Shown: positions 29,080-39,136, counted from the stretch's first letter. The stretch: 64,000 nt of DNA from Burkholderiaceae bacterium (GCA_004322135.1 SCSG01000030.1:23092-87091), one strand, 5' to 3'. Numbers and translations are program-made. Notes: generated from the sequence alone by a model not told the origin.

Positions 29080-29194
29080 ATCTTCGGGCAACAAAAATCA
29101 GGCGGAATCGGGCCTGACATTGCTCAAGGGACTGTTCATACTCGCTGTTATAGGTATCGTGGCGGCCATCGTCATCAATCACTTCATTGGATAA
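29066..29194 (+). CDS. Micro-ORF: 42-residue single-pass membrane protein overlapping terC
   Basis: The reading frame [16 protein letters not shown] continues into one hydrophobic helix ([19 protein letters not shown]) and ends NHFIG. It has an AAAGGGG ribosome site inside the end of terC, overlaps that gene by 14 bases in another frame, and stops 4 bases before the hemC start. Such tight translational coupling supports a real gene. It may be a TerC accessory subunit; this is inference. Confidence 0.6.
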   Translation: MSLFKSSGNKNQAESGLTLLKGLFILAVIGIVAAIVINHFIG

Positions 29195-29198
29195 AATC

Positions 29199-30149
29199 AT
29201 GCCTGACATTCCGGCCAAGTTAATCATTGCCACGCGAGCCAGCAGGCTTGCGCTGTGGCAGGCCGAGCATGTACAACGTCTTCTACAAAAGCTTTATCCG
29301 GCGTGCGCCGTCAGTCTGCTGAAAATGACGACGCGTGGCGATCAGATTCTGGACCGGACCTTGTCCAAGATCGGTGGCAAGGGGCTCTTCATCAAAGAGC
29401 TTGAGGTTGCCCTGCTGGATGGCCGGGCCGACCTGGCCGTTCACTCGCTTAAAGACGTGCCGGTCGAATTAAGTGATCCGTTCTCGCTCGCTGCCATCCT
29501 CGAACGCGAGGATCACCGCGACGCGTTCATTTCCAACGAATTCAATTCCCTGGGCGAACTGCCTGCCGGTGCCGTTGTGGGTACGTCCAGCCTGCGTCGC
29601 GAGGCGCAGATTCGCGCCCGGTACCCGCAATTGCGCATCGAACCGCTGCGCGGCAACCTGGACACGCGGCTGGCCAAACTCGATCGAGGCCAGTACGCCG
29701 CCATTATTCTGGCTGCCGCGGGCCTGAAGCGTCTGGGGCTGGCTACGCGCATCCGAAGTTATCTCGACATTGAACAAAGCCTGCCGGCGGCTGGCCAGGG
29801 AGCTTTGGGCATTGAAGTCCTGCTTGCGCGCGACGATATGCACGGCTTGCTGGCGCCCCTGGCTAGCGCCGATTCGACAGCCTGCGCGCTGGCCGAGCGC
29901 AGTGTGTCCAGGGTCCTCGGTGGGTCGTGTCAGGTGCCGCTTGCGGCCTATGCCGCAGTCAGTGGCGTGTCCATGTCGCTGCAGGCCTTGGTTGCCGATC
30001 CCGATGGGTCCCGAGTAGTTCGCGCTCAAGCCTCCGGCCCTGTTGGGTCCGCCGTGGCGTTGGGCGAAGCCGTGGCCAGAGAGTTACTCGAAAAAGGGGC
30101 CAACACGATTCTGGCCAAACTTGCCGCCGCGAACGTGTCGGCTTCCTGA
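29199..30149 (+). CDS. hemC: Porphobilinogen deaminase (hydroxymethylbilane synthase)
   Basis: This 316-residue enzyme links four porphobilinogens into hydroxymethylbilane for heme and siroheme. Motifs include [52 protein letters not shown] and [13 protein letters not shown], whose Cys carries the dipyrromethane cofactor. The start MPDIPAKL is chosen; a longer in-frame ATG adds only MDKI. hemD follows 8 bases downstream. Confidence 0.96.
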   Translation: MPDIPAKLIIATRASRLALWQAEHVQRLLQKLYPACAVSLLKMTTRGDQILDRTLSKIGGKGLFIKELEVALLDGRADLAVHSLKDVPVELSDPFSLAAILEREDHRDAFISNEFNSLGELPAGAVVGTSSLRREAQIRARYPQLRIEPLRGNLDTRLAKLDRGQYAAIILAAAGLKRLGLATRIRSYLDIEQSLPAAGQGALGIEVLLARDDMHGLLAPLASADSTACALAERSVSRVLGGSCQVPLAAYAAVSGVSMSLQALVADPDGSRVVRAQASGPVGSAVALGEAVARELLEKGANTILAKLAAANVSAS

Positions 30150-30157
30150 AGGTAGTG

Positions 30158-30979
30158 ATGTCCGACGCGGCGACGAGTCCACTGGTTGTGCTGACCCGGC
30201 CCGAAGGCCGCAACGAGGGGTTGGCGGCGCGTTTGCGCGACAGTGGCTTTTTGGCGCTGGAGATGCCTGCGCTTGAAATATTTCCGCTGCCCATTGACCT
30301 GGCGCAGTGCCCTTTGCCGCGGGCGTGCGACCTGATCATATTTGTCAGCGCAAACGCTGCACGCCTTTATCTTCAGCACCTTGCACTGCACAGTGACGGC
30401 CGCGTGTCGTGGCCCGCGACCACGCTGGCTGCAACCGTCGGAGAAGCCAGTGCCAGGCCTTTGCGCGAAGCGGGCTTTATTCCCGATTCGTGTATCGTGC
30501 ATCCACCGCGAGAAACTTCTCAGGATTCCGAGGCGTTGTTGCGTGTACTGCAGGCCACAGGCCGGACATTCAGGCATGTCCTTGTCGTTTGCGGTGAAAG
30601 CGGACGGACATGGCTGGGTGATCGGTTGCAGGAACAGGGGGCGATCGTGCGCCGTTGTCCGGTCTATGGCCGTCGCGCGGCCGGCTGGACGGCGAATCAG
30701 CGCGAAGGCTTGGCAGTCGGGTTGCGGTCTCAACGGGTGCTTGTTGGCCTGTTTACCAGTTCCGAGGGCGTGGAAGCGTTTCATCGGAACCTGTTGGCCG
30801 CCGCGTTGCAGATTTTTTGGCGTCGTGCACGTTTTGTCGCAATTCACGAGCGCGTGGCGAACCGTCTGCGGCTTTTTGCCGAAGTGGATTCGGAGCCGGA
30901 TTTCTCTTCAAGGGTAAAAATATGCCTACCTGCGGAAGATGCCATTTTTGAGACGGTGAGGCGGCTTGCCTCCCAATAA
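30158..30979 (+). CDS. hemD: Uroporphyrinogen-III synthase
   Basis: A 273-residue protein with the loosely conserved HemD fold: VVLTRPEGRNEGLAARL at the start, LIIFVSANAARLYL, GEASARPLREAGF, a linker with SEALLRVLQA, and LFTSSEGVEAF in the second half. It closes hydroxymethylbilane to uroporphyrinogen III. The position between hemC and hemX is the usual proteobacterial order. The ATG is 8 bases after the hemC stop. Confidence 0.92.
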   Translation: MSDAATSPLVVLTRPEGRNEGLAARLRDSGFLALEMPALEIFPLPIDLAQCPLPRACDLIIFVSANAARLYLQHLALHSDGRVSWPATTLAATVGEASARPLREAGFIPDSCIVHPPRETSQDSEALLRVLQATGRTFRHVLVVCGESGRTWLGDRLQEQGAIVRRCPVYGRRAAGWTANQREGLAVGLRSQRVLVGLFTSSEGVEAFHRNLLAAALQIFWRRARFVAIHERVANRLRLFAEVDSEPDFSSRVKICLPAEDAIFETVRRLASQ

Positions 30980-31006
30980 GCGCACACCAAGGATTACAAT
31001 CTCGCC

Positions 31007-32302
31007 ATGACTGAACCTAAAACCGAGATCCAGTCGGCCGACAATAAGGCCGCTGCTGCGAACAAAGTGGCCTCAGGCGCTGCCAGGCCCGCGCATCCGG
31101 CTCCGGCCAACCGGGCGCGGCGCCGCCCGGCTCTGGTTATTGCCTTCATCGTGGTGCTGCTTATAGCCATTGCGCTGGGCGCGGGACTCTGGTATCAGCA
31201 AAAGTTGTTTGTCCAGGCCCGCACGCAATTCAACACTCAGGTACAAAACAGCCTGGCATCGGCTCAGCAGGCGGCAAGCAGCGCCCAGCGGGCATTGGCG
31301 CTGGTGCACGAGCAGAAATCCCGAATCGATACGTTGCAGTCGTCGCTGGACGATACACACGATCAGGTAGCGGGCCTTGACCAGGCTTTCCAATTGCTTA
31401 CCGACAAGGACTCCGACCTGCTCCTGATCAACGATGTTGACCATCTTGTGCAGATTGCGCACCAACAATTGGCGCTGGGCGGTAATGCCAGCAATGCTAT
31501 TGTTGCGCTTGAAGCTGCGCAGGCGCAGCTCGCTCGAGCAAATCGGCCCAGTCTGGCCTCGTTGCAACAGGCCATCAACGGCGACCTGGATCGTTTGCGT
31601 GCGGTGCCAGTTGTCGACGTGGCCCAGTTGTCGACTCGCCTGGATAAACTAGGCGAGCTCGTCAGTACCGCGCCACTGTTGGTTCCGGATGACGCTGCGC
31701 CCGGCGTGGATACGTCCGCGCGCAATGCGACAGGGCAGCAGGAACCGGCGGTTGTTTCGTCGTCCTCCGACGGCGCTTTTTCCTGGAATTTGGACGCCGT
31801 GACCCAATGGGCCAAGCAGGGGTGGGCGACGGTGCGCCACGAGATGGCCAGTCTCATCAGCGTACGCCGCGTTCAGGACTCTTCCGCCCTGCTGATGTCG
31901 CAGGACCAGGCTGCGCAATTGCGAGAAAACCTTCGCTTGCGCGTTTTGACAGCGCAGTTGGCGCTCATGATGCATCAGCCTACTGTGTGGGATTCAGAAA
32001 TGAAGACCCTGATTCAGGTATTGAACACGCATTACGACACCACCGCGGCACCGACTCGCGAGGCGCAAAAGCTTGCCGGCCAGCTTGCTGCTACAGCCAT
32101 CGTCGTCAAGCTGCCAACGGTGAGCAACAGCGTGCAGGCTCTCGACGCGCTGCGCGAAGCCAGCGAGAAGGCGCAGCAGCCGCAGGCGTTGACACAGGAA
32201 AATTCCGCTAAGCAGGCTGTGCCCGAGGCGGCTTCCCATCAGCCAAGTGACGCTGCGCCGGCGCAGCCAGGCAACGGTCAGCCTGACTTGCAGCAGGAAT
32301 AA
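31007..32302 (+). CDS. hemX: HemX-like membrane protein of the heme operon
   Basis: A 431-residue protein with an Ala-rich cytoplasmic N-terminus, one membrane helix (about residues 44-66), and a long periplasmic coiled coil rich in Ala and Gln, followed by a HemX-type helical domain. HemX lacks the methyltransferase domain sometimes named for it; its exact role is unsettled. It lies between hemD and hemY, the conserved order. Confidence 0.87.
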   Translation: MTEPKTEIQSADNKAAAANKVASGAARPAHPAPANRARRRPALVIAFIVVLLIAIALGAGLWYQQKLFVQARTQFNTQVQNSLASAQQAASSAQRALALVHEQKSRIDTLQSSLDDTHDQVAGLDQAFQLLTDKDSDLLLINDVDHLVQIAHQQLALGGNASNAIVALEAAQAQLARANRPSLASLQQAINGDLDRLRAVPVVDVAQLSTRLDKLGELVSTAPLLVPDDAAPGVDTSARNATGQQEPAVVSSSSDGAFSWNLDAVTQWAKQGWATVRHEMASLISVRRVQDSSALLMSQDQAAQLRENLRLRVLTAQLALMMHQPTVWDSEMKTLIQVLNTHYDTTAAPTREAQKLAGQLAATAIVVKLPTVSNSVQALDALREASEKAQQPQALTQENSAKQAVPEAASHQPSDAAPAQPGNGQPDLQQE

Positions 32303-32306
32303 AGCC

Positions 32307-33809
32307 ATGAGGACCTGGTTCTGGACTTTGCTGGTATTGGTGGTGGCTGTGGGCCTGGGGGTGGTCCTGCGCGAGCACAGCGGAAATGTGCTGATTATTG
32401 CGCAGCCCTGGCGCATCGAGCTTTCACTTGCCTTGGCCGTGCTGCTGGTGCTGGCGATTTTTGTTGTGGCATACATTGTGTTGCGTGTGGTGGCCTGGGT
32501 TGTGTCGGGGCCCGAGCGTTTTCGTTCATGGCGTGGCCTGCGGGCGCAAAAACGTGACCACGACCTGCTTGAAACCGGCTGGATCAATGTGCTGGAGGGT
32601 CGGTACACGCAGGCTGATCAGGATCTGGCCAGGCTGCTCGACAGGACGCGTTCGCCCAACACCAAGGTGCTTGCGGGGCTGGCCCGGGCGCAGGCTTCGC
32701 ATCAATTGGGCGATTACGAGCGGCGCGACGAAGCGCTTGCAGTCGCGCGTGAAGCTTCCGGCACCGAGCCCCGCCTGAAAGAAGCTTCGGCCACGGTTGC
32801 CGCCGAACTATATCTTGATCAGAATCGCCCCAAAGAAGCACTCGAGCTTCTGCAGCCGTTGTACAACGCGAGTTCTCGTCACGTAAACGCCGCTCGTCTT
32901 TTATTGCGCGCTTACCGGCAGTTGAACGACGCCGCTCATGTTTACGAGCTTACGCGTTTGCTGCAACGCCGTGGCGCCATCGACAAGGAACAGGCCACGC
33001 AGTTTATCGAAATGTCAGTCGCTTCGCGCTTGCGTTCGGCCGGCCTGAGTGGCTTCAAGACCATTTGGGGTGAGCTGCGCGCGGACGAAAAGACGTTGCC
33101 CGATATTGCGTTGGCGGCGGCCGCTTTGCATGAAGAGGCCGGGCAACATGAAGAAGCGGGCCGCATCCTTGAAGCGTCGCTTAACGTCGGGCTCGATGCG
33201 CGCGTGCTTAATGCCTATTCACAGTGTCCGCCCGGGCAGGTGGCGCGACGCCTTAGCAAGGCCGAAGCGTGGCTGAAGACTCATCCCGGCGACTCCGCGT
33301 TGCTTGCCGCCTTGGGGAACCTGTGCCTTACTGGACAGCTGTGGGGGCCTGGCGAGCGCTACCTCTTGCGAAGCATGAAGATTCGCAGCGACGTGCGTAT
33401 TCACGCGCTGCTCGGTAATTTATATGACCGTCTGGGCCGCAGCAGTGATGCCATGAAGCATTGGCGCCTGGGTGCAAGTGTTGCGGGGGTGCTTCCTGTG
33501 TTGCCGGCCAGTGGCGTGCTACCAGCCGCGGACACCCGAGGCGATCCGACGTTGATTGATGTTGCGGCCATGCCCGAAGCGGTGCCGATTGATTCCGTGC
33601 CATTGGCGCCCATTGCGGCCAGCGCTGCCGATTATCTTAATCCCGATGGCGTTGGCGCACCGCCGGCCGATGCGCCGTCCGCTCGCTCCGTACCGACGCC
33701 GCCGGCGCCCGATTCCGATCTGGATGAATATTTCGACAGTGCGCCCATTCCCGGCATTGATTTGTCGCAGACTTCCGACAACCCCCGAGGGGGGCGTGGT
33801 CGCGGGTGA
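32307..33809 (+). CDS. hemY: HemY-like protein with TPR repeats
   Basis: A 500-residue protein with two N-terminal membrane helices (MRTWFWTLLVLVVAVGLGVV and a second at residues 37-60), then a HemY_N region and a run of TPR-like helices (LARAQASHQLGDYERRDEAL, LYLDQNRPKEALELLQPLY). This is the proteobacterial HemY of the hemCDXY operon, not the protoporphyrinogen oxidase of the same name. The C-terminus is a Pro/Ala/Asp-rich tail. The start at MRTW lies 4 bases after the hemX stop. Confidence 0.88.
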   Translation: MRTWFWTLLVLVVAVGLGVVLREHSGNVLIIAQPWRIELSLALAVLLVLAIFVVAYIVLRVVAWVVSGPERFRSWRGLRAQKRDHDLLETGWINVLEGRYTQADQDLARLLDRTRSPNTKVLAGLARAQASHQLGDYERRDEALAVAREASGTEPRLKEASATVAAELYLDQNRPKEALELLQPLYNASSRHVNAARLLLRAYRQLNDAAHVYELTRLLQRRGAIDKEQATQFIEMSVASRLRSAGLSGFKTIWGELRADEKTLPDIALAAAALHEEAGQHEEAGRILEASLNVGLDARVLNAYSQCPPGQVARRLSKAEAWLKTHPGDSALLAALGNLCLTGQLWGPGERYLLRSMKIRSDVRIHALLGNLYDRLGRSSDAMKHWRLGASVAGVLPVLPASGVLPAADTRGDPTLIDVAAMPEAVPIDSVPLAPIAASAADYLNPDGVGAPPADAPSARSVPTPPAPDSDLDEYFDSAPIPGIDLSQTSDNPRGGRGRG

Positions 33810-33860
33810 CGCATACCGATTCATCGACTCTCCATTAACTTATTCTTCAAGGCTGTAATC

Positions 33861-34397
33861 ATGAGCTTAGACCAGGTGCCCGCCGGCGCGAAATTACCCG
33901 ACGAATTCAATGTGGTTATCGAAATTCCCATGAATTCCGATCCCGTCAAATACGAAGTCAATAAAGAATTCGGAGCCGTGTTTGTGGACCGTTTCATGCT
34001 GACAGCCATGCATTACCCCGCCAACTACGGCTACATTCCTCAGACAATTTCAGACGATGGTGACCCCGTTGACGTTCTCGTTATGGCTCCGTTCCCCGTT
34101 CAGGTTGGCGTTGTGATCCGTTGCCGTGCCGTTGGCGTGTTGCAGATGGATGACGAGGCAGGTGGCGATGCCAAACTGCTGGCCGTGCCTGTCGATAAAA
34201 TCTACCCTCCGTATCGTCATATTCAGAAGCCCGAGGATTTTCCCGAAGAAGATCTTGCCCGAATCCGGCATTTTTTTGAGCACTACAAAGAGCTTGAAAA
34301 GGGGAAGTGGGTCAAGGTCAAGGGCTGGGAAGGCCCGCAGGCAGCCCGCAACGAAATTCTGGCCAGTGCCAAGCGTTACGCTGATAGCGCAAAATAG
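33861..34397 (+). CDS. ppa: Inorganic pyrophosphatase
   Basis: The 178-residue family I enzyme has [11 protein letters not shown] and the metal-binding [10 protein letters not shown] motif. Both length and motifs match the hexameric soluble PPase of bacteria. It hydrolyses pyrophosphate in the cytoplasm and drives biosynthetic reactions. It is a single gene after hemY. Confidence 0.97.
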   Translation: MSLDQVPAGAKLPDEFNVVIEIPMNSDPVKYEVNKEFGAVFVDRFMLTAMHYPANYGYIPQTISDDGDPVDVLVMAPFPVQVGVVIRCRAVGVLQMDDEAGGDAKLLAVPVDKIYPPYRHIQKPEDFPEEDLARIRHFFEHYKELEKGKWVKVKGWEGPQAARNEILASAKRYADSAK

Positions 34398-34542
34398 GAT
34401 GACCCCGATGCGACGTGTGGCTGCCACCGATATATGGCCGGCTCCATGCCGATCAGCGTTGGGGCATGCGTAGCGGCATGTAGTGGCGACACGAAGATTT
34501 TTATAGTTAAATCCTGAATGTTCAATGGAAAACGGAGGCCTT

Positions 34543-34674
34543 ATGCGGCTAAAGATTCTGATGGTGTTGGCGGCAATCGGATGCGCGACTTTGGTGGGGT
34601 GCGCGAACACGGTGGCAGGTGCGGGCGAAGATATCTCTAACGCTGGTCATGCCATCACGAAATCGGCTCAATAA
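34543..34674 (+). CDS. Entericidin-like small lipoprotein
   Basis: This 43-residue peptide has a lipoprotein signal (MRLKILMVLAAIGCATLVGC) with lipobox LVGC and a mature part NTVAGAGEDISNAGHAI, matching the entericidin A/B pattern NTxxGxGxDIxxxGxxI. Entericidins are outer-membrane lipoproteins linked to stress-induced lysis. A GGAGG ribosome site precedes the ATG. Confidence 0.85.
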   Translation: MRLKILMVLAAIGCATLVGCANTVAGAGEDISNAGHAITKSAQ

Positions 34675-34992
34675 CCTGGCCGTAGCCGTTCTTGGGTTTA
34701 ATCTGATAGGTATGTAAACGCTGCCCGATTGCGTTGCCGGCACGCATGTTGTCGGCTGACGCGCTGCTGCAGAATCATCTTAGTACAAACATCGTGGCGC
34801 CAGTGATCTTGGCGCCAATATCGAAAGCCTCCTGATCGAACCGGTCGCCTTTGGGCTGCGGTTTGTGCAGGGGGTTTTTTTTGCCCATCGTATCCACGCA
34901 AATTCGCCCAGCTCGGCATTTGCGAATTGTTGCCTGGGCCTGCCTGATTCACACTGCGGCATCGTGAGGTGAAATCGTTCCAGGAGGCGGCA
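34675..34992. other. Intergenic stretch before the Tad locus
   Basis: About 318 bp without a credible gene. It holds a short hairpin made of two TGGCGCCA copies (34795-34817) with no T-run, and a T8 tract near 34870. The promoter of the pilin gene probably lies here. Confidence 0.4.
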
Positions 34993-35259
34993 ATGCGTAA
35001 GGCTTATTTCAGGCAGTCAGGCCAGGGCATGACCGAATACATAATTGTGGTCGCTCTGGTGGCTGTGGCGGCTATCGCCGTGTACCAGACATTCGGTCAG
35101 GTAATCCGCTCGCAGACCGCAGCCATGGCCAAAGAACTGGCAGGAGAAGACGGTACTGAACAGTCCCGCATGGCGCAAACAGCGGCCGAAGCAGCGGCCG
35201 CGCAGGCAGCATCGAAAAGCTTGAAGTCCTTTACAGGTAATGCAGGAGCAGGGCAATGA
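34993..35259 (+). CDS. Flp-type pilin-like protein of the Tad locus
   Basis: An 88-residue protein with the type IVb prepilin signature: a short basic leader, then GQGMTEYIIVVALVAVAAIA with the glutamate five residues into the hydrophobic helix. The C-terminus is Ala/Gln-rich. It is likely a Flp pilin or pseudopilin processed by TadV-type peptidase. The start with an AGGAGG ribosome site is preferred over an in-frame start 24 bases upstream. It overlaps the next gene by 4 bases. Confidence 0.75.
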   Translation: MRKAYFRQSGQGMTEYIIVVALVAVAAIAVYQTFGQVIRSQTAAMAKELAGEDGTEQSRMAQTAAEAAAAQAASKSLKSFTGNAGAGQ

Positions 35260-36584
35260 GGCCGATTGTGGCCCAATCCCCGCGCCGGCAGCAGGGTCAG
35301 GCGCTGGTGCTCGGTATGGTACTTGCGGGGCTGGCCGCCGTGGCTCTCGTGCGCTATTTTGCGACAGGGCAGGTTGTGGCGGCCAAGGCCAGGCAGTTGC
35401 ATGGGCTGGATGCCGCCGCATACAGCGCAGCACTGGTGCAGGCGCGCGCACTGAACATGCTGTCGCTTCTCAATCGCGCTCAGGTTGGGCATCAGGTGGC
35501 CATGGCCCATCTGGTTACGCTGGGATCATGGGCGGCGCTGGGCGGCCACGAGGCGCGTCAGCTTTCCGTGGGTAATCCGCCCGCGCACCTTATTGCCATG
35601 TTGTTTGGCCCCGATCATGGGGCGGCCTACCTGGCCGCACGATCGGCGACCGGGTTCGAGGCCCTTGCGGTAACGCATGGAGCACTGGCCAGTGCTTATG
35701 CCGGCCATGACCGGATTGTTCACGACGTGCTTGTCGCAGCCCAGCACGAAATTGTTGCCAGCGTGCCGCACGCAAGGCTGGCTGCGGCACGGGCCGTTCT
35801 CCAACAGCATTATCCTGAATCGTCACAGTTTGATCTTTCCCTGAGCGGGTCGAACTGGGATGGGTATGTGCGTCAATATCAGGCGCAACAGTGGCTGCGG
35901 CCCTTTATCCAGTCGGCCGCGCAAATGTATGAATTCCTGCTTCCACGCAATAGTGTGGCCAGCAATCCCTGGGTAGTGCAGCCGCGGTGTCCGTGGCTGC
36001 GTCACGAGTTGCGGCGGCGTGGCATTACCCAGCTTGACCCATCGGGACGGTGGCAATCCATGGACACCCAATCCTTTCACGCACTACGTTCCAACCGCTG
36101 GATAGGATGCTATTACCGTGAATATCCCATGGGCTGGGGATGGATCCCCCCCGACTCGCGGTCGGTCGCCGACGTCCCGCACGTCGATCAGCCTCCTGAC
36201 GACTTTTCCGCACAGGATTTCTGGAGGTGGGTGCAGGCTGCAACGCAGTGGGACATCGTGTCGGGCGATGCCAATCCGCTGGCAAATTCCAGGGCAGCGG
36301 CTGCGCGCCCGAATTGGCCAGGGCGCGGGCTTGCGACCTACTTCGATGTGGGTTCGAACGATGCGCTTGCAGGCACGCCGCTGCGGTTGTCGCTAGAGCT
36401 GACGCATCCTGGCCCTGAAGGATTGGCAGTCATTACGCGCAGCGCAGCCATCACCTTCTTCGAGCGTCCGCAGGTTCGGTCAGACCAGCGCACCGAGCTT
36501 CCAAATTTGTTTCACCCCTATTGGCAGGCTCGGCTGGACTCCGCTGGTGCGGTGGCGAGCCTTGATGGTTCGGCACATGATTAG
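35256..36584 (+). CDS. TadG-like pilus assembly protein
   Basis: A 442-residue protein with an N-terminal membrane helix after a QQGQALVLGMVLAGLAAVAL prepilin-like stretch, then a long periplasmic Ala/His-rich part. This resembles TadG-like minor pseudopilins of Tad loci. It is translationally coupled (ATGA) to genes on both sides. No VWA-domain motif is evident, so it is not a canonical TadG. Confidence 0.6.
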   Translation: MRPIVAQSPRRQQGQALVLGMVLAGLAAVALVRYFATGQVVAAKARQLHGLDAAAYSAALVQARALNMLSLLNRAQVGHQVAMAHLVTLGSWAALGGHEARQLSVGNPPAHLIAMLFGPDHGAAYLAARSATGFEALAVTHGALASAYAGHDRIVHDVLVAAQHEIVASVPHARLAAARAVLQQHYPESSQFDLSLSGSNWDGYVRQYQAQQWLRPFIQSAAQMYEFLLPRNSVASNPWVVQPRCPWLRHELRRRGITQLDPSGRWQSMDTQSFHALRSNRWIGCYYREYPMGWGWIPPDSRSVADVPHVDQPPDDFSAQDFWRWVQAATQWDIVSGDANPLANSRAAAARPNWPGRGLATYFDVGSNDALAGTPLRLSLELTHPGPEGLAVITRSAAITFFERPQVRSDQRTELPNLFHPYWQARLDSAGAVASLDGSAHD

Positions 36585-37386
36585 CATCAATGCGCGTCGT
36601 TTGTCCCGGCAGGCCTTGCTCCCTGGCCGCCGAGTCCTGGCGCGTCAGTCTGGGCAGGCATTACTTGAAGGCGCAGTGGCCCTGCTTGTCCTGTTAGTGT
36701 TCTTTGTTGGTTGTGCGTGGCTAGCGCGCTTTCAGGACATGGCACTGCAGGCGTCACATGCCAGCCGCTTTGCGGCGTTTTCGTTATCCCGCGATCCGGG
36801 CTATTCACCGCTGGAAACATTGCGCGAATCGTATTTCTCCGGCGCCACCCACCAGTGGCATGATCGGCGTGGGGGCAGCCTGTTAAGTTCGGGACGCTCA
36901 GAGGTCGAACTGGTCATTCGGCGCAGTGCCAGGCTGGCGGCGCAAGCGCAGCCCGGCGGTGCCTATGCGGGCGTCACCAGTTTGCGGCGCGAGTGGCAAA
37001 TAGAAGACGCGGGCATTATTTCTGCATCGGTGGCCGTCGCGCCAAGTATTTCAGCGGCAACGAAACCCTTGGGGTCGAATAATCAGGTCGGGTCGTTGTT
37101 GCGCCAGTTCGATGCCTACTATCCGCGACTAGTGCGGCACACAGCCATTTTGTCTGGGGCAGGGCATGCCCCGGATGATCGCGCCGTGCAGGATCGCGTC
37201 GCGCAGTCGGACACGGGCTGGAGCGGCGCCGCAGAAAATTCTTACGCGCTGGCGCGGCAAATTTCCTCAGGTATGGCCGGTGTCGATAAGGCCTGGAGGC
37301 GGTTAACGCCGGTTCTGGACTGGCTGGGGCCGTTGCAAGGCCACGTGCCTGAACATCATCTTTTGGCGGTGGGGGGTGAACGATGA
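36577..37386 (+). CDS. TadE-like pseudopilin
   Basis: A 269-residue protein with an N-terminal GQALLEGAVALLVLLVFFVG prepilin-like helix after a basic leader, as in TadE-family minor pseudopilins. It overlaps the previous gene by 8 bases and the next by 4, so the group is an operon. The start at MISINARR is chosen because it gives that coupling; an upstream in-frame ATG is less likely. Confidence 0.6.
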   Translation: MISINARRLSRQALLPGRRVLARQSGQALLEGAVALLVLLVFFVGCAWLARFQDMALQASHASRFAAFSLSRDPGYSPLETLRESYFSGATHQWHDRRGGSLLSSGRSEVELVIRRSARLAAQAQPGGAYAGVTSLRREWQIEDAGIISASVAVAPSISAATKPLGSNNQVGSLLRQFDAYYPRLVRHTAILSGAGHAPDDRAVQDRVAQSDTGWSGAAENSYALARQISSGMAGVDKAWRRLTPVLDWLGPLQGHVPEHHLLAVGGER

Positions 37387-38069
37387 ACGTGTTTTTGATC
37401 TTTCTGGCTCGCGCGCTGTTGCTGCTGGCGCCCCTTGGCTTGCCGGTCGTGGCCAGCGGTGTGGCGTTGAATGAGCTCTCGGGCTCCGGCCTTGAACAAT
37501 TTCGCTGGTCATCGACACAGGCGGCGCGCCTGCACGGCGTACCCGCACATTGGCGTGAATTTACGTCGCCGTCTTCCTTGCTGCATGCGACCGAAGCCAT
37601 GGCGATGCACGCCGATCGCTTCCAGCGCGTTATTGCCTACAAAGGTGGAGTTTTATTAACCGGGGTCAGGGCCAATTGGCACTGGGTCGCCGAAATTCAG
37701 CCCGATGCAAGTGGGTCGCGCGGGCGCGTGTCAGTGCTGCGCGTCGACGAGGCTCAGCTTCGCGGGTTGTTTCAGAGTCGTTCCAGCCGTAATTTCGCGT
37801 GGCTTGACCACCGCGCGCTGCTGAGATTCAGTCACGAGTCGACGGCCGGTGGATCACGTACGACTCACGAGGTGTATGGCGCATCAATGTCCGTCGATCA
37901 AATCACGGCCTATGTCCAGCAGAATCTAAGACGTACCGGCTGGCAACCAGAAAGCCGGGTTGCATGGTGGTCCGGCACCGATGCATGGCGCAGGGGTTCG
38001 TCACGCCTCGTGGTCATGTTGTTGCCGTCGAAATCCGGAAGCACCATTTTTCTCAGTCATACCGAATAA
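37383..38069 (+). CDS. Exported protein of the Tad operon, unknown function
   Basis: A 228-residue protein with a signal peptide (MNVFLIFLARALLLLAPLGL, cleavage after VVASG) and no recognised domain. The coupled ATGA start and its place between tadE-like and cpaB genes indicate a role in pilus assembly. The C-terminus has RLVVMLLPSKSGSTIFLSH, possibly a beta domain. Confidence 0.55.
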   Translation: MNVFLIFLARALLLLAPLGLPVVASGVALNELSGSGLEQFRWSSTQAARLHGVPAHWREFTSPSSLLHATEAMAMHADRFQRVIAYKGGVLLTGVRANWHWVAEIQPDASGSRGRVSVLRVDEAQLRGLFQSRSSRNFAWLDHRALLRFSHESTAGGSRTTHEVYGASMSVDQITAYVQQNLRRTGWQPESRVAWWSGTDAWRRGSSRLVVMLLPSKSGSTIFLSHTE

Positions 38070-38089
38070 TCGCTTTCGCGAGGCCTGTC

Positions 38090-39130
38090 ATGTATTTGCC
38101 TATGTTGAATCGTTCTGTCGTCATGCTCGGTGTTGCACTGCTCGCAGGCCTGCTTGCAGCGTGGGCGGCACAGCAGCATATTCAGGGCCGCATTCTCCAA
38201 ATCGAGCACGACGCCAGGGTGCCACAAATACAACGCGTTGTGGCGGCGTTTGACCTTCCGGCTGGCACCAAACTGGACACAGAACATATGGCAATCCGCC
38301 AGTTGCCTGCCGCTGTGGTGTCCAGTGACAGCATCGCCCCGCAGGGGTTTCCGGGACTGGTCGGTCAAACGCTGGTGGCACCGCTGCGGGCCGGCGATCT
38401 TATCTTGCCTGTCCATACGGCCCAGGCGCGCAGCACGCCATTTTCAGATCAGCTTGGCACTGGCCGCCGGGCGATCACCATGCCGGTGGATGCCATCAAT
38501 TCGGTATCCGGTTTGCTCGAGCCTGGCGACCTCATTGATTTGTATGTGTCATTCGAGCATCAGCGCCGGCGCATGACAGCGCCGTTATTGCAAGGGGTGC
38601 TGGTGTTGGCCACGGGTACGCAGACGCGGTCCGGCAGTGATCATGCGGACGCTCGTGGCGCGGGGGCATACTCCACGGTTACGCTGGATACCTCCCCGGA
38701 GGATGCCGTCAAGCTCGTTGCGGCAAGACAAGGCGGCACAATAACAGCGCTATTGCGGCGCCCTGACGACAATCGGGCGGATCAAAAGGCGGTACGGGGT
38801 GATCTCGCCAGTCTTATCGGAGTGAATACAGTACCGGCGTCAAATTCGGCAAAGCGCAGAAGCCCGCAGGTTATTTACGGCAATCAGTCAGCCAGAAGTC
38901 TGCCGGCCTTGCGTCCGAGCGAGGCGCGCCCCGTTGCGCGTAACGGGGTGTTCGATCTTCCGTACACGCCTGACCTGGTCAGTGCCTGGTTGAGTGCGCG
39001 CCAGAATGCGCAGGCTGCGGTGCCCGCCGGCTTTACCTTTGCAGACGTGCCAATGGTGCAGCCAGAAAATACGGGTATGCCTGATGGTGCCGTGTCGCAT
39101 GGCGGGCATGCGCAAATTCGTACGGAGTAG
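38090..39130 (+). CDS. cpaB: Flp pilus assembly protein CpaB/RcpC
   Basis: A 346-residue protein with an N-terminal membrane helix, then VVAAFDLPAGTKLDTEHM (SAF domain) and GQTLVAPLRAGDLILPVH, followed by GRRAITMPVDAINSVSGLLEPGDLIDLY, the RcpC/CpaB core. CpaB is the periplasmic protein that works with the secretin CpaC. The ATG is 20 bases after the previous gene. The start is MYLPMLNR. Confidence 0.88.
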   Translation: MYLPMLNRSVVMLGVALLAGLLAAWAAQQHIQGRILQIEHDARVPQIQRVVAAFDLPAGTKLDTEHMAIRQLPAAVVSSDSIAPQGFPGLVGQTLVAPLRAGDLILPVHTAQARSTPFSDQLGTGRRAITMPVDAINSVSGLLEPGDLIDLYVSFEHQRRRMTAPLLQGVLVLATGTQTRSGSDHADARGAGAYSTVTLDTSPEDAVKLVAARQGGTITALLRRPDDNRADQKAVRGDLASLIGVNTVPASNSAKRRSPQVIYGNQSARSLPALRPSEARPVARNGVFDLPYTPDLVSAWLSARQNAQAAVPAGFTFADVPMVQPENTGMPDGAVSHGGHAQIRTE

Positions 39131-39136
39131 TTGGGT

